The notes: generated from the sequence alone by a model not told the origin. A stretch of DNA of 58,704 nucleotides from Roseburia_C amylophila (GCF_025567465.1 NZ_JAOQKI010000015.1:1-58704); one strand, 5' to 3'. Positions 40,786-50,916 are shown, numbered from the stretch's first letter. Program-made: numbers and translations.

Positions 40786-43206
40786 TTACATTTCTTCCAG
40801 TAGACGTTCTACCAGTTTTACACAATCAGCTGCATCCGGGGAATAGCCATCTGCACCGATTTCATCTGCAAAGCTCTGTGTAATTGCTGCGCCACCGACG
40901 ATAATCTTGCTGTTGCAGCCGCGCTCTTTTGCCAGTTCTACCACATCCTTCATACGCATCATAGTAGTGGTCATCAGGGCAGAAAGTCCGATAATCTGGG
41001 CATTTTCTTTTAACGCTGTATCCACAATAATATCCGCTGCCACATCCTTGCCAAGGTCTAAGACACGATAACCATAGTTACGGAGCATCAGTGCTACCAG
41101 ATTCTTACCGATATCGTGTATGTCACCTTCTACGGTTGCAATAATAATGGTTGCCTTTGGCTCTGCGTCCTTATCTTTGGAAAGCATTGGCTCCAAGTAT
41201 TCAATGGCATGCTGCATAGTCTGCGCACTGGAAATCAGCTGCGGCAGGAAATAAATCTGTTTGTCAAAAAGAACACCTACTTCATTAATGGCAGGAATCA
41301 ACTGTCCATTAATAATCGCTCCCGGTTCTTCTCCTGCTGCCAAAGCTTTATCTACTTCTTTTAAAATATTGCCCTTATTTCCCTTTAATACACAATCAAA
41401 TACCGGATTTGCCGGCTCTAAAGCGCCTGCCGAAGCTGCGTTAACGGTTGCCGGAGCTTCCTTCTGTGCCCGTTGGTTCATCCGATTGATATAGCAGATA
41501 TCGGAACCTTCTTTATGTAAAAGCATATCCGAAGCCACTGCCGCATTCATTAATAAATCCTGGGATGGATTTGCAATTGCCATCGTAAGTCCTTTTGCAA
41601 TTGCCATGGTAAGAAATGCACTGTTTACATAAATACGTTCCGGCAGACCGAAGGAAATATTGGAAAGTCCACAGGCTGTGGCAAGGCTCAATTCATCCTT
41701 ACAATACTGGATGGTATCAAAACATTCCAATGCTGCCAGCGGATTTGCACCTACCGTTGCTACCAGTCCGTCCACGATAATATCTTCTTTATGAAGACCG
41801 ATTTTTAAGGCGGCATCTAAAATGGTACGGACAATCTGCCGCTTCTCTTCTGCGTCTTTTGGAAGTCCCTCGTCAGAAAGCGGAAGCAAAATAAACATTG
41901 CTCCATATTTCTTTGCAATCGGAAGCAATTTTTCGAATTTCTCTTTTTCTAAGGAAATAGAGTTAATCAAAGCTCGTCCCGGATAAATACGAAGTGCTGC
42001 TTCAATAATATCCACATGGGATGAATCGATACAAAGCGGACAATCCACCGTATAAGTAACCTCATGAATGGTATTTAACATCATCTGTTTCTCATCAATT
42101 CCATTCATACCCATATTGACATCCAGAATGGCTGCACCATTTTCTTCCTGCGCCCGTGCCATATCACGAACCATATTAAGGCTGCCTTCCCGAAGCTCTG
42201 CCTGCAATTTCTTCTTTCCGGTCGGATTAATCCGCTCACCAATTACCATAAATGGTCCGTCCAAATCAATTTCTACCGTCTTACGCTCGGAAGTAAGCAC
42301 TCTTCGTCTTGGTGCTTCCACATGATGGATTCCCATTGGTTTTACTTTATCTGCCAATGCCTTGATATGTGCCGGGGTCGTTCCACAGCATCCACCAATA
42401 ATCGAAACGCCTTCTTCGACTAATTTTGCACCAACTTCCGCAAATTCTTCCGGTGTGGTCTTGTATACCGTTACACCATCCTCTAATTCCGGTAATCCGG
42501 CATTTGGCTTTGCCAAAACAGGAACATAAGCATATTCTACGGTCTGGCGAATCGGCTCTAACATTTCCTCTGGTCCTGTGGAGCAGTTCATTCCCACTGC
42601 ATCAGCACCCAGACTCTGCAACGTAACTACCGCAGTTACCGGATCTGTTCCATACAAGCTTCTGCCATCCTCGTTATAAGTCATACTTGCCATAATCGGC
42701 AAATCACAGGTTTCACGGATTGCCAGCACAGCGGCTCTTGTTTCCTGCAGACTCATCATGGTCTCAATGATAAACAAGTCTACTCCCGCATCTGCCACAA
42801 CTTTGACCTGTTCTTTATAAATATCTACCAGTTCTTCAAACTGCAATTCACCCATCGGATAAAGCTGCTGACCGGTCATGGTAATATCACCAGCTACCAG
42901 CGCTTTTCCGCCTGCTGCCTCTTTGGAAATGGCAACTAATTGCTGGTTCATCTCTACCAGCTTATCTGCCAGTCCATATTCTTCTAATTTAATGCGGTTT
43001 GCAGTAAAGGTCGGTGCCAAAAGAATCTGTGTTCCAGCCTCCACATAAGCCCGCTGCAAATCTATCATGGTCTGTGGATGCTCTAAAATCCACTGCTCCG
43101 GACAGACTCCTACCGGCATTCCTGCATTCTGAAGATTGCTTCCGGTTGCACCATCTAAGATAACCGGTCCATTTTTTACTAATTCTTTAAATTCCTCTCT
43201 TGTCAT
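40786..43206 (-). CDS. metH: Cobalamin-dependent methionine synthase without activation domain
   Basis: The enzyme moves the methyl group from methyltetrahydrofolate through cobalamin to homocysteine. Domain order over 806 residues: homocysteine-binding (1-300) with zinc ligands in GMNCSTGPEEM and GGCCGTTPAHI, pterin-binding (310-570) with GERINPTGKKKL and ILDVNMG, the cobalamin cap (about 595-680) and the cobalamin-binding domain (685-806) with EGDIHDIGKN, in which the His is the lower cobalt ligand. The C-terminal S-adenosylmethionine reactivation domain (about 330 residues in E. coli MetH) is absent. Its start overlaps the stop of the gene upstream (ATGA). Confidence 0.92.
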   Translation of the reverse strand: MTREEFKELVKNGPVILDGATGSNLQNAGMPVGVCPEQWILEHPQTMIDLQRAYVEAGTQILLAPTFTANRIKLEEYGLADKLVEMNQQLVAISKEAAGGKALVAGDITMTGQQLYPMGELQFEELVDIYKEQVKVVADAGVDLFIIETMMSLQETRAAVLAIRETCDLPIMASMTYNEDGRSLYGTDPVTAVVTLQSLGADAVGMNCSTGPEEMLEPIRQTVEYAYVPVLAKPNAGLPELEDGVTVYKTTPEEFAEVGAKLVEEGVSIIGGCCGTTPAHIKALADKVKPMGIHHVEAPRRRVLTSERKTVEIDLDGPFMVIGERINPTGKKKLQAELREGSLNMVRDMARAQEENGAAILDVNMGMNGIDEKQMMLNTIHEVTYTVDCPLCIDSSHVDIIEAALRIYPGRALINSISLEKEKFEKLLPIAKKYGAMFILLPLSDEGLPKDAEEKRQIVRTILDAALKIGLHKEDIIVDGLVATVGANPLAALECFDTIQYCKDELSLATACGLSNISFGLPERIYVNSAFLTMAIAKGLTMAIANPSQDLLMNAAVASDMLLHKEGSDICYINRMNQRAQKEAPATVNAASAGALEPANPVFDCVLKGNKGNILKEVDKALAAGEEPGAIINGQLIPAINEVGVLFDKQIYFLPQLISSAQTMQHAIEYLEPMLSKDKDAEPKATIIIATVEGDIHDIGKNLVALMLRNYGYRVLDLGKDVAADIIVDTALKENAQIIGLSALMTTTMMRMKDVVELAKERGCNSKIIVGGAAITQSFADEIGADGYSPDAADCVKLVERLLEEM

Positions 43207-45011
43207 CTGCGTTCTTCCTCCTGTCGGATTGCCTCAATAATTCTCGCAATTAAGCCCGTCCGGTTAAATGGTGTCATAAAATAAAATCCGTCTGCAATAT
43301 CATATAATTTTGCTGCGATTTCAACAGATAATTCAATTGCCACTTCTTCTGCCTCTTCTCTTGTCATATCTTCCCGATACCGGTTTACAATTTCATCGGA
43401 AACATGGATGCCCGGCATCTCATTTTTCACAAACATTGCATTCTTATAGCTTACCAGCGGCATAATACCGCACATGATTTTGGTGTCAATGTGTTCTTTG
43501 ATATAAGTCAGTCTTTCCACATCTTCCTCGGTATATACCGGCTGTGTCAGGAAATAACCGCATCCTGCTTCCGCTTTACGCTTCATCCGTTCAATAATCG
43601 CATCCGGATTGGCGCCATGATAATTCAGTGCACCACCATAATAAACCGGCTCCTGTGCAAAAACTTCTAAATTCATTTCCTTAACATACTGCATCAGTTT
43701 GATGGAATTGAAATCAAAAACAGAAGTCACTCTTTCGCGGTCTGCCCTTGAAACCGGGTCTCCGGTCACAATCAGGAAATGGCGGACATCATTCATATGC
43801 ATGCCTAAAAGACCTGCACGCAACGCAATCACATTGCGGTCACGGCAGCTGATATGTGGCATTACTGCCACACCGGTCTTCTGCTGGATTTTCACTGCCA
43901 GCTGTCCGGCATCCATTCTCGCCCGCGCCATTGGGGAATCGGAAAGGGTAATCAGATCCACATTACATTTTCTTAAATCTTCTGCTCCTTTCATAACCTT
44001 GGATGCATCCTCGGAAAATGGCGGGTCCAATTCTACAATATAAGCCTTCTCCCCATGGGAAAGCTTCTCTTCAAAAATAGATGGAGTTCTTGTAACCTCC
44101 TGCGTTACTACATTTTCAATTTTCTTTGCTGCCTTCGGCACATCCTGTAACTCGCCAGAAAGCAAAGCAATATATTCCGGTGTGGTTCCACAGCAGCCAC
44201 CTAAAATATCTGTGCCAAGGGCTGCAATATCCTTCATTTTTTCTGCATAATAAGATGCATTATTGGAATAGATTGTCTTTCCTCGCAAAGTATATGGGTA
44301 CCCTGCATTTGGAAGTGCTGATACGAATTTGTCACTGGAGAACTTCAGGTTCTTCATAAACTGATACATATGGGTACTGTCCAGTTCACAGTTAAATCCA
44401 TAGGCATCCACATTTTCCATCTCGGAAGCTTCTACTGCCACACGTTGCATGGAAAGACCGGAGCGGGTGTATCCACTCTTGTCAAACGCAAACTGCACCA
44501 GAATAAATGCGTCTGATTTTTCTTTGATATATGCCGTCACCGGCTCAATATAGGTAAAGTCACTCTGTGTCTCAAATACAAAACAGTCTGCGCCACAAGA
44601 AAGGAAGGTGTCACAAATTTCTTTGTACTCCTGTAACACATTGTCATAGTCCTGATGGTCAAGATCATAAATCGGTCCTAAATCTGCTCCGATAAATACC
44701 GGAATCTCTTTTCCATTTTCTGCCTGAAATGCGGTTACTGCTTCCTTTGCAATCTCATAGCCCGCCCGGACTGTCTCTTTTACTTCCTGCATATCTGCAA
44801 GAAACATGGTATTTGCTGCAAATGTATTGGTGCGGATCAGCCTTGCTCCCGCACGCAGATATTCTAAATGAATCTCCTTAATCTGCTCCGGATTCTTAAG
44901 ATTCTCCTTTTCTGCAATCACGGTATCTTCGCTGTATTTTTCCTCATAATAAGTGCCCATGGCACCATCGGTTATCAGTCTTTGTTCTTTGATATATTCC
45001 TTTATATTCAT
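43203..45011 (-). CDS. Bifunctional homocysteine S-methyltransferase / methylenetetrahydrofolate reductase
   Basis: The 602-residue protein joins two enzymes. Residues 1-290 are a homocysteine methyltransferase domain with ITDGAMGTYYEE, YGFNCELDS and the zinc motif GGCCGTTPEYI. Residues 310-602 are a MetF-type reductase with VELDPPFSEDASKVMKGAEDL, LIVTGDPVS for FAD and FLTQPVYTEEDVERL. The same fusion is known as YitJ in Bacillus. It makes methyl-THF for MetH and may also methylate homocysteine from another donor. GGAG precedes the ATG. First gene of the operon; I saw no SAM riboswitch in the short leader. Confidence 0.92.
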   Translation of the reverse strand: MNIKEYIKEQRLITDGAMGTYYEEKYSEDTVIAEKENLKNPEQIKEIHLEYLRAGARLIRTNTFAANTMFLADMQEVKETVRAGYEIAKEAVTAFQAENGKEIPVFIGADLGPIYDLDHQDYDNVLQEYKEICDTFLSCGADCFVFETQSDFTYIEPVTAYIKEKSDAFILVQFAFDKSGYTRSGLSMQRVAVEASEMENVDAYGFNCELDSTHMYQFMKNLKFSSDKFVSALPNAGYPYTLRGKTIYSNNASYYAEKMKDIAALGTDILGGCCGTTPEYIALLSGELQDVPKAAKKIENVVTQEVTRTPSIFEEKLSHGEKAYIVELDPPFSEDASKVMKGAEDLRKCNVDLITLSDSPMARARMDAGQLAVKIQQKTGVAVMPHISCRDRNVIALRAGLLGMHMNDVRHFLIVTGDPVSRADRERVTSVFDFNSIKLMQYVKEMNLEVFAQEPVYYGGALNYHGANPDAIIERMKRKAEAGCGYFLTQPVYTEEDVERLTYIKEHIDTKIMCGIMPLVSYKNAMFVKNEMPGIHVSDEIVNRYREDMTREEAEEVAIELSVEIAAKLYDIADGFYFMTPFNRTGLIARIIEAIRQEEERR

Positions 45012-45106
45012 AGTATGCTCCAGTTTATCTCACATTTGAATTCCTACTAATTATATATGTAAACTCCTTTTCCTGCAACTTAAAAATATAAATTTAATCC
45101 GGTGAT

Positions 45107-45134
45107 TTGCTTTTTTCATTTTCTGTGCTACACT
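45107..45134 (+). promoter_or_regulatory. Possible promoter of the Cof-type phosphatase gene
   Basis: TTGCTT (45107-45112) and TACACT (45129-45134) with a 16-bp spacer lie 47 bp before the start codon. The match is moderate. Confidence 0.35.
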
Positions 45135-45180
45135 GTTATTCATTGACAATGATATTTTCAAATACAAAGGAGTACACTTG

Positions 45181-46020
45181 ATGAATTCAGTAAAGCTAAT
45201 TGCCTTAGACATTGATGGCACCCTCTATAATAAAGACGGTGTCATTACCTCTTATAATAAAGAAATGATTCGAAAAGCCGTAGAAAACGGGATTACCGTT
45301 ATTATCTCCACCGGCCGGCCTTATATCGGTCTTCCTGTGGATGAAATGAAGGAGCTTGGCATCCAATATGCCATTACTGCCAACGGTTCTGCGGTATACC
45401 GCGTCCCGGAAAAGGAACTGCTCTTAGATGAAAGCATGGATACCGATTTAAGTGTCCGGCTGTTACGCAAGCTCTATACGCAGTATCTTCATATCGATGC
45501 CTTTATCAATGGTGACGGCTATACCCAGTTTTCCACCAGCGAGCTTACCAACTTATTAGATATTCCGGATTCCTTAAAAAAATATATCCAGACCACACGG
45601 AAGACGATTACTGACTTAGCTGCTTATATCGAAGAACATAAACTTTGTGTTTCAAAACTGACTTTAAACTTTGCACCGGATGCAGATGGAAGCTATACCA
45701 CAAGAGAAAAAACAAAAGAAATCTTAGACACCTTCCCGGAAGTCACTTATGTGTCCGGCGGTTTTCATAACTTAGAAGTTACCAGATGCGGCATTGCCAA
45801 ATCCAAAGGACTTAAATTCCTCTGTGATTACCTCCACATTTCCATGGAAGATACCATGGCGGTAGGTGACAGCGAAAATGATCTTGATATCGTCAAAGCT
45901 GCCGGCATTGGCGTTGCCATGGGAAATGCGCAACAGCTCTTAAAAGATTCGGCTGATTTCATTTCCCTTTCCAATGAAGAAGATGGTGTTGCATACGCAA
46001 TCGAGCGGTTCTGCTTTTAA
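45181..46020 (+). CDS. HAD-superfamily (Cof-type, IIB) phosphatase
   Basis: The 279-residue protein starts MNSVKLIALDIDGTLYNKDG with the two catalytic aspartates, has motif II in VIISTGRPY, a IIB-type cap domain (about 85-190), the Lys of motif III in AKSKGLKFLCDYL and motif IV in AVGDSENDLDIVKAAG. It likely dephosphorylates sugar phosphates, flavin or pyridoxal phosphate. AAAGGAG is 8 bp before the ATG at 45181, which is preferred over the TTG codon just ahead. It stands alone and ends inside its own terminator. Confidence 0.85.
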   Translation: MNSVKLIALDIDGTLYNKDGVITSYNKEMIRKAVENGITVIISTGRPYIGLPVDEMKELGIQYAITANGSAVYRVPEKELLLDESMDTDLSVRLLRKLYTQYLHIDAFINGDGYTQFSTSELTNLLDIPDSLKKYIQTTRKTITDLAAYIEEHKLCVSKLTLNFAPDADGSYTTREKTKEILDTFPEVTYVSGGFHNLEVTRCGIAKSKGLKFLCDYLHISMEDTMAVGDSENDLDIVKAAGIGVAMGNAQQLLKDSADFISLSNEEDGVAYAIERFCF

Positions 46021-46039
46021 CAGAACCGCTCGGTTTTTA
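46002..46039 (+). terminator. Terminator overlapping the phosphatase stop codon
   Basis: CGAGCGGTTCTG / CAGAACCGCTCG is a perfect 12-bp stem whose loop contains the TAA stop, followed by GTTTTTATTTT. It also separates this gene from the convergent purL. Confidence 0.9.
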
Positions 46040-46049
46040 TTTTACTATT

Positions 46050-49000
46050 TTATTTAAAGTATGCTACTCCACTTTCGAACAGCTTCATATCCTGCTCGCC
46101 GTAAATGTTGACTGCAACAGACTCTCCACGACGCTCTGCATGTGCCATCTTACCAAGGACACGTCCGTCCGGACTGGTGATACCTTCGATTGCCATGTAA
46201 GAACCGTTTACGTTCCACTCTTCATCCATGGTTGGAACACCGGCTTCGTTTACATACTGGGTTGCCACCTGACCATTCTCGAAAAGCTTGTCTAACCACT
46301 CCTTTGGAGCAACGAAACGACCTTCTCCATGAGATGCCGGGTTACAGTATACGCCGCCAAGCTCAGCCTGTGCTAACCATGGGGACTTGTTGGTCACTAC
46401 CTTGGTATATACCATCTTTGAAATATGACGTCCGATGGTATTGTAGGTCAGAGTCGGTGAATCCGGTCTCTGGTGTGTAATCTTGCCGTAAGGAACCAGA
46501 CCTAATTTAATCAGTGCCTGGAATCCGTTACAGATACCAAGTGCAAGACCGTCACGCTCATTTAAAAGCTTGTTTACAGCTTCTTTCATCTTCTCATTAC
46601 GGAATGCTGTTGCAAAGAATTTTGCTGAGCCTTCCGGTTCATCTCCTGCGGAGAATCCACCAGGGAACATGATAATCTGTGCTTCATCAATTGCTTTTAC
46701 AAATACATCAACAGAATCACGGATGTCTTCTGCATTTAAGTTCTTAAATACCTTTACGGTTACATCTGCACCTGCATTTTCAAATGCTTTCGCACTGTCG
46801 TACTCGCAGTTGGTTCCCGGGAATACCGGAATAAATACATGTGGGCGGGCAACCTTGTGCTTGCAGACGTAAATGTCTTTGGTATCGTAAAGTCCGCTCT
46901 TCACTTCTTCTGTTCCGGTGGTTGCTCTGGTTGGGAATACTTTCTCTAAAGTCTGTCCCCATGCTTCGATTGCTTCATCCATGGAAATGCTCATATCACC
47001 ATAGATAAAGTTCTTGCTGTCATTTACTGCACCCACAACAGCTCCGTTCGCTGCAAGGCCTGCTGCTGCAAGAATTTCCTGTGCTTTTACAACTTTATTT
47101 TCCGGAACTTCTGCTACGATATTTCCAAAGCCCGGTGCAAATAATGTTTCTTTTGTTACATCTGCATTTACAGTAACGCCAAGTTTATTACCAAATGCCA
47201 TCTTGCTGACTGCTGCTGCAAGACCTTTTCCGTCTAATGCATAAGCTGCTACGATAACGCCTGTCTCAGTCATTTCATGAATTGCATCATAAAGCTTCAT
47301 AACCTGTGCGTAATCCGGCATATCATAAGCATCTTTTTCGATGGTAAATAACATCAGCTTATCATTTTCTTTCTTAAGCTCCGGTGTGATAACATCTTTT
47401 TCTTTTGCTACATCAACTGCAAAGGATACCAGTGTTGGCGGTACATCAATTTCATTGAAGGAACCGGACATGGAGTCCTTTCCACCGATGGATGGAAGTC
47501 CGAAACCAATCTGCGCATTATAAGCACCAAGCAGTGCTGCAAATGGCTGGCTCCAACGACTTGGCTCCTCCGACATTCTGCGGAAGTATTCCTGGAATGT
47601 GAAACGAATCTTGTGGAAATCACCACCGGCTGTTACGATACGGGAAACAGACTCTAATACTGCATAAGCTGCTCCATGGTATGGGCTCCATGAAGATAAA
47701 TATGGATCAAATCCGTAACTCATCATGGTTACTGTATCGCATTTTCCATTCATAACCGGAAGTTTTGCAACCATACTCTGTGTCTCGGTCAACTGATATT
47801 TTCCACCATATGGCATGTATACACTGCCTGCTCCGATGGAACCGTCAAACATTTCTACGAGACCCTTCTGGGAACATACGTTAAGGTCTTTTAATTCATT
47901 TAACCATGCTGCTTTCATATCGCCTGCTGCAACTGCTTCTTCTACAGCCTTTGTGCCGATTTTATTTAAATAATTCTCTTCTTTTACCGGAAGCTCTACC
48001 TTTACATCAGTCTCCTGATGTGCTCCGTTGGTGTCTAAGAATGCTCTGGAAAGATTTACAATTTCTTTTCCTCTCCAGGACAATACTAATCTTGGCTCTT
48101 CGGTTACAATGGCAACTTTCACAGCCTCTAAGTTTTCTTCTTTTGCATAATCTAAGAACTGCTGTGCATCTTCCGGTGCAACAACAACTGCCATACGCTC
48201 CTGAGACTCGGAAATAGCAAGTTCTGTTCCGTCCAGTCCGGCATATTTCTTAGGTACTTTATCCAAATCAACCTGTAATCCGTCTGCAAGCTCTCCGATT
48301 GCTACGGACACTCCACCGGCACCAAAGTCATTACATTTCTTAATAATGTGGGCAACTTCTTCTCTGCGGAAAAGTCTCTGAATCTTACGCTCGGTAGGTG
48401 GGTTACCTTTCTGAACCTCTGCTCCACAGGTATCAATGGATTCTGTATTGTGTGCTTTGGAGGAACCGGTTGCTCCACCACAGCCATCACGTCCGGTACG
48501 TCCGCCTAAGAGGATAATAATATCTCCCGGATCAGAAGTCAGTCTCTGAACGGCACGACGAGGTGCTGCTCCCATAACGGCTCCGATTTCCATTCTCTTA
48601 GCCACATAATCCGGATGATATACTTCTTTGACATATCCGGTAGCAAGTCCAATCTGGTTACCATAGGAACTGTATCCCTGTGCTGCGCCGCGAACCAATT
48701 TCTTCTGAGGAAGCTTTCCTTCCATGGTATCTTTTACAGATACGGTAGGGTCAGCAGCTCCGGTTACACGCATTGCCTGATATACATAGGTACGTCCTGA
48801 CAACGGGTCACGGATTGCTCCACCAAGACAGGTTGCAGCTCCACCAAACGGCTCGATTTCGGTTGGGTGGTTGTGGGTCTCATTTTTAAAGTTTACAAGC
48901 CATTCTTCTGTCTTGCCATCTACTTCAACAGGCACTACGATAGAGCAGGCATTAATCTCATCGGACTCTTCCTGATCCTGTAATTTTCCTTCTTTTTTCA

Positions 49001-49853
49001 GACGCTTCATTGCCATTAATGCAATGTCCATTAAGCAGACAAATTTGTCATCTCTGCCTTCATACATTTTCTTGTGTGTATCAAGATAATCCTCATATGT
49101 CTTTTCCATTGGCTCTTTGTAGAAACCATCTTCAAATGCAACATTTTTCAGCTCGGTAGAAAATGTGGTATGACGGCAATGGTCTGACCAGTAGGTATCC
49201 AGCACACGAATCTCGGTCATGGATGGGTCTCTATCTTCTTCTCCATGGAAATAGTTCTGAATATGTAAGAAATCCTTGAATGTCATAGCCAGTCCAAGGG
49301 AATCATAGAGTGCTTTTAATTCCTGCTCCGGCATATCCTTAAATCCGGTCATAATCTTAACATCTGCAGGCTCCGGAAACTCTGTTACCAAAGTCTCAGG
49401 CTTCTCCATGCCGGTCTCTCTGGAATCTACCGGGTTGATGCAGTGATGCTTGATTGCCTCTAACTGCTCAGCGTTAATATCTCCGTAAATAACATACGTT
49501 GTTGCGGTACGGATAACCGGCTCTTCATCCTCTTTTAAAAGCTTCACACACTGCTCTGCAGAATCTGCTCTCTGGTCGAACTGTCCCGGAAGGAATTCAA
49601 CGGAAAATACTTTTCCATCCCCCATTTCAAAATTCTCTTCATAGACATCATCTACCGGCGGCTCTGAAAATACAGTCTGAACTGCTCTTTTATATACATC
49701 ATCAGAAATGTTTTCAATATCATAACGAATCAGGACACGTACCTTATCTACTGCGCTGATTCCAAGATAACTCTTAATCTCTGCATGTAACTCTTTGGCG
49801 CGTACTGCGTAAGCGTCTTTTTTCTCTACATACACTCTTCTTACCTTACTCAT
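46050..49853 (-). CDS. purL: Phosphoribosylformylglycinamidine synthase, single-chain (PurL with fused glutaminase)
   Basis: It converts FGAR, glutamine and ATP to FGAM in purine synthesis. At 1,267 residues it is the large form that needs no separate PurS and PurQ. Residues 1-150 correspond to the PurS-like region, the ATP-binding synthase domains follow (NETHNHPTEIEPFGGAATCLGG near 330, then GFGLPSIGGKDSMSG), and from about 1030 on lies a class I glutamine amidotransferase with the nucleophile in LALGICNGFQAL (about C1106) and the CNPASHGEGRFV His/Glu. AGGAGG is 7 bp before the ATG. It is transcribed alone. Confidence 0.96.
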   Translation of the reverse strand: MSKVRRVYVEKKDAYAVRAKELHAEIKSYLGISAVDKVRVLIRYDIENISDDVYKRAVQTVFSEPPVDDVYEENFEMGDGKVFSVEFLPGQFDQRADSAEQCVKLLKEDEEPVIRTATTYVIYGDINAEQLEAIKHHCINPVDSRETGMEKPETLVTEFPEPADVKIMTGFKDMPEQELKALYDSLGLAMTFKDFLHIQNYFHGEEDRDPSMTEIRVLDTYWSDHCRHTTFSTELKNVAFEDGFYKEPMEKTYEDYLDTHKKMYEGRDDKFVCLMDIALMAMKRLKKEGKLQDQEESDEINACSIVVPVEVDGKTEEWLVNFKNETHNHPTEIEPFGGAATCLGGAIRDPLSGRTYVYQAMRVTGAADPTVSVKDTMEGKLPQKKLVRGAAQGYSSYGNQIGLATGYVKEVYHPDYVAKRMEIGAVMGAAPRRAVQRLTSDPGDIIILLGGRTGRDGCGGATGSSKAHNTESIDTCGAEVQKGNPPTERKIQRLFRREEVAHIIKKCNDFGAGGVSVAIGELADGLQVDLDKVPKKYAGLDGTELAISESQERMAVVVAPEDAQQFLDYAKEENLEAVKVAIVTEEPRLVLSWRGKEIVNLSRAFLDTNGAHQETDVKVELPVKEENYLNKIGTKAVEEAVAAGDMKAAWLNELKDLNVCSQKGLVEMFDGSIGAGSVYMPYGGKYQLTETQSMVAKLPVMNGKCDTVTMMSYGFDPYLSSWSPYHGAAYAVLESVSRIVTAGGDFHKIRFTFQEYFRRMSEEPSRWSQPFAALLGAYNAQIGFGLPSIGGKDSMSGSFNEIDVPPTLVSFAVDVAKEKDVITPELKKENDKLMLFTIEKDAYDMPDYAQVMKLYDAIHEMTETGVIVAAYALDGKGLAAAVSKMAFGNKLGVTVNADVTKETLFAPGFGNIVAEVPENKVVKAQEILAAAGLAANGAVVGAVNDSKNFIYGDMSISMDEAIEAWGQTLEKVFPTRATTGTEEVKSGLYDTKDIYVCKHKVARPHVFIPVFPGTNCEYDSAKAFENAGADVTVKVFKNLNAEDIRDSVDVFVKAIDEAQIIMFPGGFSAGDEPEGSAKFFATAFRNEKMKEAVNKLLNERDGLALGICNGFQALIKLGLVPYGKITHQRPDSPTLTYNTIGRHISKMVYTKVVTNKSPWLAQAELGGVYCNPASHGEGRFVAPKEWLDKLFENGQVATQYVNEAGVPTMDEEWNVNGSYMAIEGITSPDGRVLGKMAHAERRGESVAVNIYGEQDMKLFESGVAYFK

Positions 49854-49887
49854 CTTCTACCTCCTGAATGTTTACTTTCTTATGCTC

Positions 49888-49917
49888 ATTATAGCACGGC
49901 ATTATGAATAAGAACAA
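49888..49917 (-). promoter_or_regulatory. Promoter of purL
   Basis: TTGTTC (49917-49912) and TATAAT (49893-49888) are spaced by 18 bp on the minus strand and leave a leader of about 28 bases. No purine riboswitch fits such a short leader. Confidence 0.65.
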
Positions 49918-49954
49918 TTAATATATTTAATTTTATTTATAAGAGTTACTAATG

Positions 49955-49983
49955 TTGACACAGTTATAAGCGTCACTTATAAT
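49955..49983 (+). promoter_or_regulatory. Consensus promoter with embedded palindrome, LysR gene
   Basis: TTGACA (49955-49960) and TATAAT (49978-49983) are both perfect and 17 bp apart. The palindrome TTATAAG-N5-CTTATAA (49964-49982) fills the spacer and overlaps the -10 box, and a further TTATAAG half-site lies at 49937. This is the LysR T-N11-A type and suggests autorepression. Confidence 0.8.
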
Positions 49984-50031
49984 AAAGGAAAATATGTAAG
50001 ATATGCATTCTGATATGACAAAGGAGCCGTT

Positions 50032-50916
50032 ATGGATATTAATTACGAATTATATAAAGTATTCTACCACGTTGCTACTTCCTTAAGCTTCTCGGAAGCC
50101 AGCAAGCAGCTTTACATTTCCCAGTCTGCAGTAAGCCAGTCCATCAAGACCTTAGAAAAGAAATTAGAGCAGCCGCTTTTTATCCGTAGCACCAAGAAAG
50201 TCCAGCTTACTCCGGCAGGACAGGTTCTGTTAAAACACATTGAGCCTGCCATGAATCTCATCGCCCGCGGGGAAAACCAGCTCTTAGAATCCAATACTCT
50301 TGGGTTGGGGCAGCTTCATATTGCTGCCAGCGATACTATCTGCCGCTATTTTTTAGTACCTTATTTAAAAGAATTTCATAAAAAATTTCCCAGCGTTCCC
50401 ATCAAGGTTACCAATGCAACCTCTCTTGGCTGCGTTGACCTCTTAGAGCAGGGAAAAGTCGATATTGCCGTTACCAACTGCCCGAATGTACGATTAAATC
50501 AATCCTACATCCGCAAAATGGTACTGGATTTTACGGATGTATTTATTGCGAATCCATCCTACTTTAATTTAAAACAACAGGAATTAAGTTTCCGGGATTT
50601 AACAAAATATCCTCTGCTGATGCTCGATAACAAGAGTACCACCAGCGAATTCATGCACAATCTCTTCCTTTCCCATCAGTTGGAGCTGATTCCGGAAATT
50701 GAACTGAGCAGTAATGACCTTCTGATTGACCTTGCCCGTATCGGTCTTGGTATCGCCTGCATTCCGGACTATTGCTTGAAACATGAATCTAAGGATTTGT
50801 TTATCTTAAAAACTTTAGAACCTCTTCCACGAAGACAGCTTGCTGTCTCCGTAAATCCGAATCTGCCGATTCTTACTTCCACAGAAGAATTCTTAAATCT
50901 GCTGCCGACATTATAA
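50032..50916 (+). CDS. LysR-family transcription regulator
   Basis: The 294-residue protein has the N-terminal winged HTH (FYHVATSLSFSEASKQLYIS then QSAVSQSIKTLEKKLEQPLF, residues 10-50), a linker helix and a periplasmic-binding-like effector domain (about 90-290) with LGQLHIAASDTICRYFLVPY and IGLGIACIPDYCL. The metabolite is unknown. GGAG precedes the ATG. It is divergent from purL by 180 bp, so purL may be a target, and it converges on the helicase gene with a 6-bp overlap of the 3' ends. Confidence 0.9.
   Translation: MDINYELYKVFYHVATSLSFSEASKQLYISQSAVSQSIKTLEKKLEQPLFIRSTKKVQLTPAGQVLLKHIEPAMNLIARGENQLLESNTLGLGQLHIAASDTICRYFLVPYLKEFHKKFPSVPIKVTNATSLGCVDLLEQGKVDIAVTNCPNVRLNQSYIRKMVLDFTDVFIANPSYFNLKQQELSFRDLTKYPLLMLDNKSTTSEFMHNLFLSHQLELIPEIELSSNDLLIDLARIGLGIACIPDYCLKHESKDLFILKTLEPLPRRQLAVSVNPNLPILTSTEEFLNLLPTL

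Noticed and set aside
45012..45106. SAM (S-box) riboswitch before the methionine operon
   Set aside because: The leader is short and shows neither the S-box core nor a terminator.
49854..49887. Purine riboswitch before purL
   Set aside because: Only about 28 bases lie between the promoter and the start region, which is too short.
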